DNA of 11,057 nt from Pseudomonadota bacterium (lineage in GTDB: Bacteria > Pseudomonadota > Alphaproteobacteria > Rhizobiales > Xanthobacteraceae): positions 1-11,057 of the forward strand of contig JAFAFP010000208.1 of the NCBI GenBank assembly GCA_023423415.1. The letters are read 5' to 3'. The position numbers and the translations under genes were made by a program. Each line of letters opens with the position of its first letter. The first letter of the stretch is position 1. This document shows positions 1 to 5,954 of the stretch, one piece after another. The notes beneath the pieces are model-generated. The model ran no database searches, was not told the DNA's origin, and was given only the letters and a program-made list of their open reading frames with translations.

Positions 1-60
1 ATCAACCTCGTGCTGGGCGTCATCACCGTTCTGGTCGGCTCGACCGGACGCTATTGGTGA
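1..60 (+). CDS. C-terminal end of an unidentified, probably membrane, protein (partial)
   Basis: Frame 1 is open from the first base and ends with TGA at 58-60, giving the last 19 residues of a protein that begins before the window (ending ...GSTGRYW). The segment is hydrophobic (Leu, Val, Ile, Gly) and would fit the final transmembrane stretch of a transporter permease or other inner-membrane protein, but 19 residues cannot identify a family. It converges on the aldolase gene ending at 186, and the long inverted repeat at 73-183 lies between them. Confidence 0.5.
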   Translation: MNLVLGVITVLVGSTGRYW

Positions 61-72
61 CGTGTCCTTTTC

Positions 73-183
73 GTCATTCCGGGGCGTTCGCCGAAGGCGG
101 ACGAACCCGGAATCCAGTTGCGTTCAACCGTGATCAGAAATGGATTCCGGCTTCACTTGCTCTCGCAAGTGCCCCGGAATGAC
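73..183. repeat. Long interrupted inverted repeat between convergent genes
   Basis: The outer arms are GTCATTCCGGGGC (73-85) and its exact reverse complement (171-183). Inner arms CCGGAATCCA (107-116) and TGGATTCCGG (141-150) also pair. Each side carries its own small hairpin: GTTCGCC/GGCGGAC (86-92 with 96-102, one G-T pair) on the left and ACTTGC/GCAAGT (155-160 with 165-170) on the right. The element fills almost the whole 125-bp gap between two convergent genes. From general knowledge, this outer motif is a common dispersed intergenic repeat in Bradyrhizobium-like genomes. It could stop transcription in both directions, but there is no U-run, so that role is inferred. Confidence 0.8.
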
Positions 184-185
184 CG

Positions 186-878
186 TTAGGCGTCTTCCGG
201 ATTATCGACGTAAACGAGGCCGGCTTTCTCAAGCGCGGGCCGCATGTTGTACATGTCGAGACCCAGCACGCCGGAGGCGAGCTTTTCGCGTTTGGCCAAC
301 TCGTCCGCCTCACGTTTCTGCGCCCTCTCGGCGACTTCGCCGGCCAGCTTGCGTGGAATGACGACGACGCCATCATCGTCGGCCACGCCCGCATCGCCGG
401 GAACGACATTCACGCCGGCGCAGACGACCGGGATGTTCACCGAGCCGAGCGTCGCCTTCACTGTGCCTTTGGCCGAAATCGCCTTCGACCAGACCGGGAA
501 GCCCATCTCCTTCAGCACCGCAACATCGCGGCAGCCGGCATCGATGATCAGGCCCTGAACGCCGCGCGCTTTGGCTGACGTGGCGAGCAGGTCACCGAAC
601 ATGCCGTCGGTATTGTCGGCGGTGCAGCCAACCACCAGCACATCACCCGGTTTGCATTGCTCGATCGCGACATGGATCATCCAGTTGTCGCCGGGCTGCG
701 CCATGATCGTCACGGCCGGACCGCAGATCGATGCGCCGGACCAGATCGGCCGCATATAGGGCTTCATCAGGCCAGAACGGCCGAGCGCTTCATGCGAGGT
801 GGAGACGCCAACGCCGGCGAGGATCTTGCATGCCTGAGCATCGGCGCGCGGAATGTTGCGAACAACAACAGGCTTCAT
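186..878 (-). CDS. ligK: 4-carboxy-4-hydroxy-2-oxoadipate aldolase / oxaloacetate decarboxylase (RraA fold)
   Basis: This 230-residue protein is a class II, metal-dependent pyruvate aldolase of the RraA-like fold. Known members (LigK, ProA, GalC) cleave 4-carboxy-4-hydroxy-2-oxoadipate into pyruvate and oxaloacetate and can decarboxylate oxaloacetate, finishing protocatechuate 4,5-cleavage and gallate breakdown in the cytoplasm. The family signature is visible: G95-D96, then exactly 20 residues, then R117-D118, which binds substrate and divalent metal. The central GDVLVVG and AKARGVQGLIIDAG segments are also typical, and the length is normal for the aldolases (RraA itself is about 160). The ATG is set by AAGGAG at 887-892, eight bases upstream. 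It lies 18 bp downstream of the galB-like gene, so the two consecutive enzymes are almost certainly cotranscribed. A bare RraA role is unlikely given the length and neighbour. Confidence 0.88.
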   Translation of the reverse strand: MKPVVVRNIPRADAQACKILAGVGVSTSHEALGRSGLMKPYMRPIWSGASICGPAVTIMAQPGDNWMIHVAIEQCKPGDVLVVGCTADNTDGMFGDLLATSAKARGVQGLIIDAGCRDVAVLKEMGFPVWSKAISAKGTVKATLGSVNIPVVCAGVNVVPGDAGVADDDGVVVIPRKLAGEVAERAQKREADELAKREKLASGVLGLDMYNMRPALEKAGLVYVDNPEDA

Positions 879-896
879 GTCGATGTCTCCTTAAGT

Positions 897-1622
897 TCAG
901 CCGAGCGTATCGGTGACGACGCGCGGGAACAGCGTCTGATAGGCTTCGCCATAGGTCATCGGGATGCCGGTGTTGCGCGAGCCCTGGATGCCGCGGTTGA
1001 GCGCCACGCGCTCGTAATAGTGCCACAGGTGCTTCTGCGCCGCGAGGATCTGGAACGCCTTGTACTTGGTCTCCCAGACATCATCGATCTTCAGAATGAG
1101 ATCGGGCTTGTAGTCGCATTGCTCGGGCTGATGCGGTTCGAACAGATAGACCGGCGGCGCGGAATATTGGTACTTCGCGCCGGGTTTGTGACCCATCGCC
1201 TGTGCGACCACGCGGGTCTCCTGGGCGAAATGCGCCGCGTTCGGATGGTCGAAGTTGTAAGGGTCCTTCAGCGCGTGGGTCAGCACGAAAGCCGGATTAG
1301 TCTCGCGGTAGATGTCGACCATGCGGTCGAAATGCTCTTCGTTCAGCTTGAGCGGATAGTCGCCGCAATCGAAAAACTCGATCTCGGCGCCGAGCAGTTC
1401 GGCGGCGCGCTCGGCTTCGTCCTTGCGTCCGGCCTTCACTTTCTCCAGCGTCGCGCCGGCTTCCTTCCAGGCGAACTGGCTCTCGCCGCGCTCACCGAAG
1501 CTCATGCAGACGATCTTCATGCGATAACCTTTCTTCGCATGCAGCGCGATGGCGCCGCCCGCGCGCCATACAAAGTCGCCTGGATGAGCGGTGACGACGA
1601 GCCCGGTTTTTTGCTGGGTCAT
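897..1622 (-). CDS. galB: 4-oxalomesaconate hydratase, GalB-type (PIG-L fold)
   Basis: This 241-residue protein belongs to the PIG-L/LmbE metal-dependent superfamily, most of which are N-acetylglucosaminyl deacetylases. It resembles the GalB branch, which hydrates 4-oxalomesaconate to 4-carboxy-4-hydroxy-2-oxoadipate. The usual AHPDDE motif reads A12-H-P-G-D-F17, followed by VWRAGGAIAL; His13 and Asp16 would bind the metal. The second metal region is D125-HPNAAH131. The FVWRAGG run and the next gene, encoding the aldolase that uses the hydratase product, favour the hydratase over a deacetylase. There is no signal peptide. The ATG is preceded by GGAG five bases upstream. It lies 40 bp after the GntR regulator gene and 18 bp before the aldolase gene. 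A generic PIG-L deacetylase is the alternative. Confidence 0.82.
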   Translation of the reverse strand: MTQQKTGLVVTAHPGDFVWRAGGAIALHAKKGYRMKIVCMSFGERGESQFAWKEAGATLEKVKAGRKDEAERAAELLGAEIEFFDCGDYPLKLNEEHFDRMVDIYRETNPAFVLTHALKDPYNFDHPNAAHFAQETRVVAQAMGHKPGAKYQYSAPPVYLFEPHQPEQCDYKPDLILKIDDVWETKYKAFQILAAQKHLWHYYERVALNRGIQGSRNTGIPMTYGEAYQTLFPRVVTDTLG

Positions 1623-1662
1623 GTGAACTCCATTTTACGTAGAGAAGGGCGGGGAGATCGGC

Positions 1663-2322
1663 TCAAAATGCGCCGCGTCTCGTGTCTTCGATAGCCTGCA
1701 TCAGCAGTTGCTTGAAATTGAGGAGATGTCGCCGCATGGCCATCTCGGCCGCGTCACCGTCCCCTGCACAAATCGCATCCACGATCACGAGGTGTTCGGC
1801 GAGCGAAGTGTCAGGGCGTCCCGGCGTGAGAATGACGCGATATTGCAGGCGCACGAGATGCGATTTGAGTGTCTGCAGAATGCGGTTGGCGGTTTCGTTG
1901 CCGGCGACGCGCTGAATTTCCCGGTGCAGCGTTGCATTGCAGACGGAGAAGGCAGGGTAGTCAGCGTCTGTGACGGTCCGCTTCATATCCGCCTCGATCC
2001 GGCGCAGCACGGCGTGGTCCGCTGCCGTCGCCCGCTCGGCGGCCCGCCTCGCGACCATGCATTCAATGGCGAGGCGGGTTTCGGCGATCTCAATCGCTTC
2101 CGCATCAGAAACAAAACGCACCCGAGCGCCGCGATTGGGTTCGCGCACGACCAGGCCCTCCTGGTCGAGCATAGCCAGCGCCACACGAATATTGGCCCGG
2201 TTGACTCCGAACGATTGCGCCAGATCGGCTTCGATCAGCCGTTCGTTCGGCATCAACTGGCCGCGGGTGATCGCCTCGCGCAGGCGGGCAGTGACATCAG
2301 AAGAGGGGCCGGGAGCATCCAT
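1663..2322 (-). CDS. GntR-family (FadR subfamily, FCD domain) transcriptional regulator
   Basis: The 219-residue protein has an N-terminal winged helix (about residues 8-70, with LIEADLAQSFGVNRANIRVAL as the helix-turn-helix and LVVREPNRGARV as the wing) and an all-helical FCD ligand-binding domain (about 77-205). FCD domains usually bind a metal through Asp-x3-His and two later His; here the positions read N129-x3-H133, H177 and H199, so the Asp is replaced by Asn. It is transcribed toward the galB-ligK pair (40-bp gap) and divergently from the Pht5-like gene, so it probably controls both, with an aromatic acid or pathway intermediate as effector. The ligand is not predictable. The 102-bp divergent spacer contains a palindrome suited to this family. 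No clear Shine-Dalgarno precedes the ATG. Confidence 0.9.
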   Translation of the reverse strand: MDAPGPSSDVTARLREAITRGQLMPNERLIEADLAQSFGVNRANIRVALAMLDQEGLVVREPNRGARVRFVSDAEAIEIAETRLAIECMVARRAAERATAADHAVLRRIEADMKRTVTDADYPAFSVCNATLHREIQRVAGNETANRILQTLKSHLVRLQYRVILTPGRPDTSLAEHLVIVDAICAGDGDAAEMAMRRHLLNFKQLLMQAIEDTRRGAF

Positions 2323-2351
2323 GTGAGTTAGCAGACAGTTTCGTTATCTAG

Positions 2352-2369
2352 ATTGTTGACAATTTTGTC
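2352..2369. promoter_or_regulatory. Candidate GntR-family operator overlapping a -35 element
   Basis: Two overlapping inverted repeats occur in the spacer between the divergent genes: ATTGT-TG-ACAAT (2352-2363) and GACAA-TT-TTGTC (2358-2369). The first fits the GT...AC core typical of FadR-subfamily operators. A perfect TTGACA at 2356-2361 lies inside, pointing toward the Pht5-like gene, but no good -10 hexamer follows at 16-18 bp (AAGGTT at 17). A separate 8-bp palindrome, ATCTAGAT (2346-2353), abuts it. Binding by the neighbouring GntR protein is inferred. Confidence 0.55.
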
Positions 2370-2424
2370 GGCACAGTCAAGGTTGCTCCAGTTGTTGGAA
2401 ATCGGATCAGCAAGAGTTCCCGGC

Positions 2425-3294
2425 ATGAGCCCGTCACCCGTCACGCTTCGCGTCGCCATCGGTGATTACCCGCATACGCTGCCGTTGAAGCGGGGGGAGA
2501 TCACATCACCTTTGCTGAACGTGGAATATATCGACGTGAAGCCGATGCATCTGGCGGCCAAGCCGATGGTGCGCGAGCACGCCTATGACATCGGTGAAGT
2601 GGCGCTGGTCACGGTGCTTCAGGCCAAGGCCTACAACAAGGGTCTTCGGCTGTTGCCGGCTGCAATGCTGTCGCGCTTCCAGCATCACACATGCCTTTAC
2701 AATTCTGCGCGCGGCGAACTGCGCCCGGCCGATCTTGCCGGCAAACGGATCGGCGTTCGCTCCTATAGCCAAACAACGGGCGTTTACATCCGCGGCATCA
2801 TCGAAAACGATTACGGTGTCGATCGCGGCGGCGTGCAATGGGTGACGTTCGAGGACGGCCATGTTGCCGAGGCCAAGGACCCAGACGATGTGATCCGGGC
2901 GCCCGCCGGCAAGGACATCACCCAGATGCTGATCGATGGCGAACTCGATGCGGCGATCTATGGCGCCGCCATGCCGAACGATCCGCGGCTCAAGAGCGTG
3001 ATCCCAGATCCAGAGGCGGCAGCGCTTGCCTGGTACGGGAAGCATCATGTCGTGCCGGTCAACCATATGGTGGTCACGACTGACGAATTCATGCAGGCGC
3101 AGCCACAGGCGGTGGCCGAGTTCTATCGGCTGCTGGAGGAGGGCAAGAAGGTGGCTGGCCTGCCGAAGGCGGGCGAGATCGACACGGTGAAGTTCGGCCG
3201 CGAGGAAAATCGGCCATGCCTGGAAATGCTGATTTCGTATGCCGTTCAGCAGAACCTGATTCCGCGTAACTTGACGGTAGACGAGCTTTGGTAA
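2425..3294 (+). CDS. 4,5-dihydroxyphthalate decarboxylase (Pht5)-like protein
   Basis: The 289-residue product has a periplasmic-binding-protein-like fold but no signal peptide, so it should act in the cytoplasm. Segments such as R84-FQHH88, the P101-ADLAGKRIGVRSYSQTTGV stretch and K206-HH208 resemble the Pht5 family, known for decarboxylating 4,5-dihydroxyphthalate to protocatechuate. Automatic pipelines often mislabel such proteins as ABC-transporter substrate-binding proteins. I chose the ATG at 2425; the frame stays open upstream to a TTG at 2353, but that would lie inside the candidate operator, and the extra 24 residues do not look like family sequence. It is divergent from the GntR gene, next to enzymes of the 4,5-cleavage lower pathway. 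The decarboxylase fold family is fairly safe; the substrate is uncertain and could be another hydroxylated aromatic or unsaturated polycarboxylate. Confidence 0.65.
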   Translation: MSPSPVTLRVAIGDYPHTLPLKRGEITSPLLNVEYIDVKPMHLAAKPMVREHAYDIGEVALVTVLQAKAYNKGLRLLPAAMLSRFQHHTCLYNSARGELRPADLAGKRIGVRSYSQTTGVYIRGIIENDYGVDRGGVQWVTFEDGHVAEAKDPDDVIRAPAGKDITQMLIDGELDAAIYGAAMPNDPRLKSVIPDPEAAALAWYGKHHVVPVNHMVVTTDEFMQAQPQAVAEFYRLLEEGKKVAGLPKAGEIDTVKFGREENRPCLEMLISYAVQQNLIPRNLTVDELW

Positions 3295-3605
3295 GGCGGT
3301 GCTGTTGGCCGCAGCATTGAGTGGCTCAACCAGTAAACTCGCCAGCCTGACGAAAGCGAACGCTGCACCCGTGATGAAGCTGGCCACCCGTTCGGACGAG
3401 ATCGGCCGGCTCGCACGACGATTTCTTCGAGATCAATTCGGCGCTAAGGTGCGACCGCAAGAACGCGCGCTGCGGCGATGGTGGGGAAACTCCGACAATG
3501 ACAGCTCAGCAATATGTCGGGGGCTGCCAGTGCGTCGCCGTCCGTTACGACGTTATTATGGAGTTGGGCGAGATCAATGCTCAAGCCCGGCCATGACATC
3601 ATGAC
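3295..3605. other. Gene-poor spacer with decayed coding sequence
   Basis: This 311-bp gap lies between the Pht5-like gene and paaX. I see no convincing intact gene. A plus-strand reading frame at 3299-3604 has a protein rich in Arg/Ala with no recognisable family. Frame 3 is broken by stops at about 3318, 3348 and 3372, then stays open to 3596 and carries the GFA-like fragment described separately. A weak hairpin TGCTG/CAGCA (3300-3304 with 3312-3316) just after the Pht5-like stop lacks a T-run, so it is not a convincing terminator. No clear paaX promoter is visible. Confidence 0.6.
3498..3596 (+). pseudogene. Probable 5' remnant of a GFA/CENP-V-type gene
   Basis: A 32-codon reading frame (ATG at 3498, TGA at 3594-3596) begins MTAQQYVGGCQCVAVRYDV and continues IMELGEI. 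This closely follows the start of glutathione-dependent formaldehyde-activating (GFA/CENP-V domain) proteins, which open with a GGCxCGAVRYxV zinc motif and often continue ELGxVxxCNCSxC. Here the Gly after the second Cys is Val, the second zinc-binding CxC block is missing, and the frame ends after ELGEINAQARP. Intact family members are about 115-150 residues, so this looks like a truncated leftover. It ends 9 bp before paaX. An alternative is a short leader peptide for paaX, or chance similarity. Confidence 0.5.
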
Positions 3606-4478
3606 ATGATGCATTTCGCGCCGCCCATCACCCAACTGCTCGACCAATTCCATGCCCGCAAGCCAGCGCGGATCTGGTCGCTGATTGTCACGCTGTATGG
3701 TGACGCGATCGTGCCGCGCGGTGGCTCGCTGTGGATCGGTTCTCTGATCGAGATCATGGCGCTGTTTCGCGTCGATGCCGGCCATGTGCGGACCGCTGTC
3801 TCGCGGCTGTCGTCAGACGGATGGCTGTCGAGCACGAAACAGGGTCGCGCGAGTTACTACAGGCTCTCGCATATTGGCGAGGACGAATTCCTGCAAGCGA
3901 CGCAGCGCATCTATTCTTCGATTCCGGTTCAAAAAGGAGAGCTGCGCGTTGCTGTGATCGGGCCGTCTGCCACCGATTCCGCGGCCTTGCGCGGCGAGTT
4001 AAAGGCTGCCGGCTATGTGCCGGTGTCGCCGGTCATCCATGTCGGTCTTGGAAGCCGGCCGGCCCAATTGCAGGAGAACGCAGACCTGTTCCTGCTGACG
4101 CCCGAGGATAAAGACAGGCGCAGGCTGGCCGCGACGGCCTGGCGGCTGGATGAGATTGCGCAGGCCTATCGCGACTTCATTGCGCAATTCTCGCCGCTTG
4201 TTGCCATGCTCGACAGACAAGTGTTGAAATTCGATGAGGCGCTTGTTGCGCGCACGCTGCTGATCCACGCATTTCGCCGCGTCGTCTTGCGCGATCCGGC
4301 ATTGCCCGCGGATTTGCTGCCGCAGGATTGGAGCGGGGAGGCGGCGCGGGCGCTCGCCGCCCGCATCTATGCCGCGGTCGTTGGGCCATCCGAGGGATAT
4401 CTCGATGCCCATGCACGTAACGAGACGGGGCCTTTGCCTTCGCCCGAACGCCAGTTTCATATGAGATTTCATCGCTAA
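3606..4478 (+). CDS. paaX: PaaX-type transcriptional repressor of phenylacetate catabolism
   Basis: The 290-residue protein matches PaaX, the GntR-related repressor that holds paa operons off until phenylacetyl-CoA binds it. The N-terminal PaaX domain spans about residues 20-90: IWSLIVTLYGD, a helix-turn-helix at about 57-73 (DAGHVRTAVSRLSSDGWL) and a wing with GRASYYRLS. The C-terminal PaaX domain follows (about 105-260), including the helical TAWRLDEIAQAYRDFI region and LLIHAFRRVVLRDPALPADLLP. Length is normal. Two ATGs stand in tandem (3606 and 3609) and neither has a clear Shine-Dalgarno; an 8-bp direct repeat (CATGACAT twice, 3592-3607) overlaps the start. It reads in the same direction as paaABCDE, with the candidate operator between them, so it likely represses paaA and possibly other paa promoters. 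Confidence 0.93.
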   Translation: MMHFAPPITQLLDQFHARKPARIWSLIVTLYGDAIVPRGGSLWIGSLIEIMALFRVDAGHVRTAVSRLSSDGWLSSTKQGRASYYRLSHIGEDEFLQATQRIYSSIPVQKGELRVAVIGPSATDSAALRGELKAAGYVPVSPVIHVGLGSRPAQLQENADLFLLTPEDKDRRRLAATAWRLDEIAQAYRDFIAQFSPLVAMLDRQVLKFDEALVARTLLIHAFRRVVLRDPALPADLLPQDWSGEAARALAARIYAAVVGPSEGYLDAHARNETGPLPSPERQFHMRFHR

Positions 4479-4507
4479 ATCAGATAGTTACTGACCATCA
4501 TATAATT

Positions 4508-4543
4508 ATTACGGAAAATATTGACGTTCAATAATTTCGTAAT
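4508..4543. promoter_or_regulatory. Candidate PaaX operator: 36-bp imperfect inverted repeat
   Basis: The left arm ATTACGGAAAATATTGA (4508-4524) matches the reverse complement of the right arm (4528-4543, read as ATTACGAAATTATTGA) apart from one inserted G and one A/T change, around a 3-base centre. It is AT-rich amid GC-rich DNA and covers the -35 and the spacer of the paaA promoter. PaaX is the encoded upstream neighbour and known PaaX sites are inverted repeats at paa promoters, so PaaX is the likely ligand; this sequence differs from the E. coli TGATTC-type box. Confidence 0.65.
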
Positions 4544-4548
4544 ATTAT
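4521..4548 (+). promoter_or_regulatory. Predicted sigma-70-type promoter of paaABCDE
   Basis: TTGACG (4521-4526) and TATTAT (4543-4548) are separated by 16 bp, the best such pair in the paaX-paaA spacer. A start near 4555 would give a leader of about 55 nt. That leader can form small hairpins GTCTT/AAGAC (4551-4555 with 4559-4563) and CGGG/CCCG (4571-4574 with 4580-4583). The paaA Shine-Dalgarno is GGAG at 4599-4602. Confidence 0.6.
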
Positions 4549-4610
4549 AGGTCTTCTCAAGACCGAAGATCGGGCGTAACCCGGCTGAAAGGCGTAGCGG
4601 AGAAACGCTC

Positions 4611-5627
4611 ATGTACACGCAATCGCTGAACACACGCGAAGCCCAGGTCACCCAAGATTCTGCCGCAGAAGATCCCGTGCGCGAGGCCCGGTTTCAGGCG
4701 CGCGTCGATGCCGAGGAAAAAGTCGAGCCGAACGATTGGATGCCGGAAGCGTATCGCAAGACGCTGGTGCGCCAGATCGCGCAGCATGCGCACTCCGAAA
4801 TCGTCGGCATGCATCCCGAGGGCAATTGGATCACCCGTGCACCATCGTTGAAGCGCAAGGCGGCGCTGCTGGCCAAAGTGCAGGATGAGGGTGGTCACGG
4901 CGCCTATCTCTATGCCGCCGCGGAAACGCTTGGCGTTTCGCGCGAGGAGCTTGTCGAGCAACTCCTCAACGGCAAGCAGAAATATTCCTCGATCTTCAAC
5001 TATCCGACCCTGAGCTGGGCGGACATGGGCATCATCGGCTGGCTGGTCGATGGCGCGGCGATCATGAATCAGATTCCGCTGTGTCGTTGCTCCTATGGCC
5101 CCTATGCACGGGCGATGATCCGCATCTGCAAGGAAGAGAGCTTCCACCAGCGCCAGGGTTACGAGATCATGGTCACGCTGTGCCGCGATGGCACGCCTGA
5201 GCAGAAGGCGATGGCGCAGGAGGCGTTGAATCGCTGGTGGTGGCCGGTGCTGATGATGTTCGGCCCGTCGGACAAGGACAGTCAGCATACCGACAAGTCG
5301 ATGCGCTGGAAGATCAAGCGCTTCACCAACGATGAGCTGCGGCAGAAATTCATCGATGCCACGGTGCCGCAGGGACATTATCTCGGTCTGACATTCCCGG
5401 ATCCTGATCTGAAGTTCAACGAAGAGACGCAGCATTGGGAATTCGGCGAGATCGATTGGGCCGAGTTCAAGCGCGTGATCCAGGGCGATGGCCCGTGCAA
5501 TCGCCAGCGCATCAAGCAGCGGCGTGACGCGACCGAGAATGGCGCCTGGGTTCGCGAAGCGGCGCTGGCCTATGCGGAGAAGCGCAAGTTGCGACGCGAG
5601 GCCGCAATGCTCATTGCCGCGGAGTAG
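4611..5627 (+). CDS. paaA: 1,2-phenylacetyl-CoA epoxidase, catalytic subunit PaaA
   Basis: PaaA is the diiron, ferritin-like catalytic subunit of the multicomponent monooxygenase PaaABCE, which adds one oxygen atom to the aromatic ring of phenylacetyl-CoA to form the 1,2-epoxide. The 338-residue length is in the usual range. Iron ligands are visible: E63 in HSEIVGMHPEG, E93-x2-H96 in QDEGGHG, and E176-x2-H179 in CKEESFHQ; RWWWPVLMMFGP and the DxPQGHYLGL-like region are typical of PaaA. The ATG has GGAG eight bases upstream. It is the first gene of paaABCDE, with the predicted promoter and PaaX operator directly upstream and paaB four bases downstream. The identification is secure. Confidence 0.97.
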   Translation: MYTQSLNTREAQVTQDSAAEDPVREARFQARVDAEEKVEPNDWMPEAYRKTLVRQIAQHAHSEIVGMHPEGNWITRAPSLKRKAALLAKVQDEGGHGAYLYAAAETLGVSREELVEQLLNGKQKYSSIFNYPTLSWADMGIIGWLVDGAAIMNQIPLCRCSYGPYARAMIRICKEESFHQRQGYEIMVTLCRDGTPEQKAMAQEALNRWWWPVLMMFGPSDKDSQHTDKSMRWKIKRFTNDELRQKFIDATVPQGHYLGLTFPDPDLKFNEETQHWEFGEIDWAEFKRVIQGDGPCNRQRIKQRRDATENGAWVREAALAYAEKRKLRREAAMLIAAE

Positions 5628-5631
5628 AGAA

Positions 5632-5919
5632 ATGACCGAAAAGAATATTCCGCTTTGGGAAGTCTTCATTCGCAGCCGCACCGGTCTCGCACATCGGCAC
5701 GTCGGTTCGGTTCATGCGGCAGATGCCGAAATGGCGCTGCAGAATGCACGCGATGTCTATACGCGGCGCGGCGAGGGGCTGTCGATCTGGGTGGTGCCGT
5801 CGTCGCAGATCACGGCGTCCGATCCGGCAGACAAGGACACGCTGTTCGAGCCGACCGCTTCGAAAATTTACCGGCATCCGACCTTCTACGATGTGCCGGA
5901 TGAAGTCGGGCATATGTGA
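5632..5919 (+). CDS. paaB: 1,2-phenylacetyl-CoA epoxidase subunit PaaB
   Basis: This 95-residue protein is PaaB, the small structural subunit that bridges PaaAC heterodimers in the epoxidase. Characteristic segments are the N-terminal PLWEVFIRSRTGLAHRHVGS, the DAEMALQNARDVYTRRGEG helix and SIWVVPSSQI. The ATG at 5632 lies 4 bp after the paaA stop; its GGAG (5621-5624) is within the last paaA codons, so translation is probably coupled. The reading frame is open further upstream inside paaA, but PaaB proteins start at this Met. It is followed by a 51-bp gap with a hairpin before paaC, the largest gap inside the operon. Confidence 0.96.
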   Translation: MTEKNIPLWEVFIRSRTGLAHRHVGSVHAADAEMALQNARDVYTRRGEGLSIWVVPSSQITASDPADKDTLFEPTASKIYRHPTFYDVPDEVGHM

Positions 5920-5935
5920 GCGATTTTTCTTCCCT

Positions 5936-5954
5936 CTCGCCGCAGGTGGGCGAG
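5936..5954. repeat. Small stem-loop between paaB and paaC
   Basis: CTCGCC (5936-5941) pairs with GGCGAG (5949-5954) around a 7-base loop, with flanking TTCCCT and GAAAT allowing further pairing across a bulge. It resembles a fragment of the CCCTCTCC...GGAGAGGG intergenic repeats of alphaproteobacteria. It could tune the paaB/paaC ratio through mRNA stability, but there is no T-run after it, so it is not a simple terminator. Confidence 0.45.

Noticed and set aside
657..1694. 345-residue plus-strand open frame
   Set aside because: It is antisense to galB and ligK, shows no family features, and both opposite-strand genes have clear motifs and Shine-Dalgarno sites.
2506..3387. 293-residue minus-strand open frame
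   Set aside because: It is antisense to the Pht5-like gene, and its composition (His/Arg-rich runs) is typical of a shadow frame.
3299..3604. 101-residue plus-strand frame as a real gene
   Set aside because: Its composition is Arg/Ala-rich with no recognisable motif, and another frame of the same stretch holds the more convincing GFA-like fragment.
4445..4458. CGAACG-CC-AGTTTC as a possible TetR/PaaR operator near the end of paaX
   Set aside because: The second half-site is a poor match to the inverse of the first, and the site lies within coding sequence.
4501..4506. TATAAT as an alternative paaA -10 element
   Set aside because: No acceptable -35 lies 16-18 bp upstream (AATCAG); TTGACG-16-TATTAT nearby is better.
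4557..5681. 374-residue minus-strand open frame
   Set aside because: It is the antisense shadow of paaA, a secure gene; long antisense frames are expected in GC-rich DNA.
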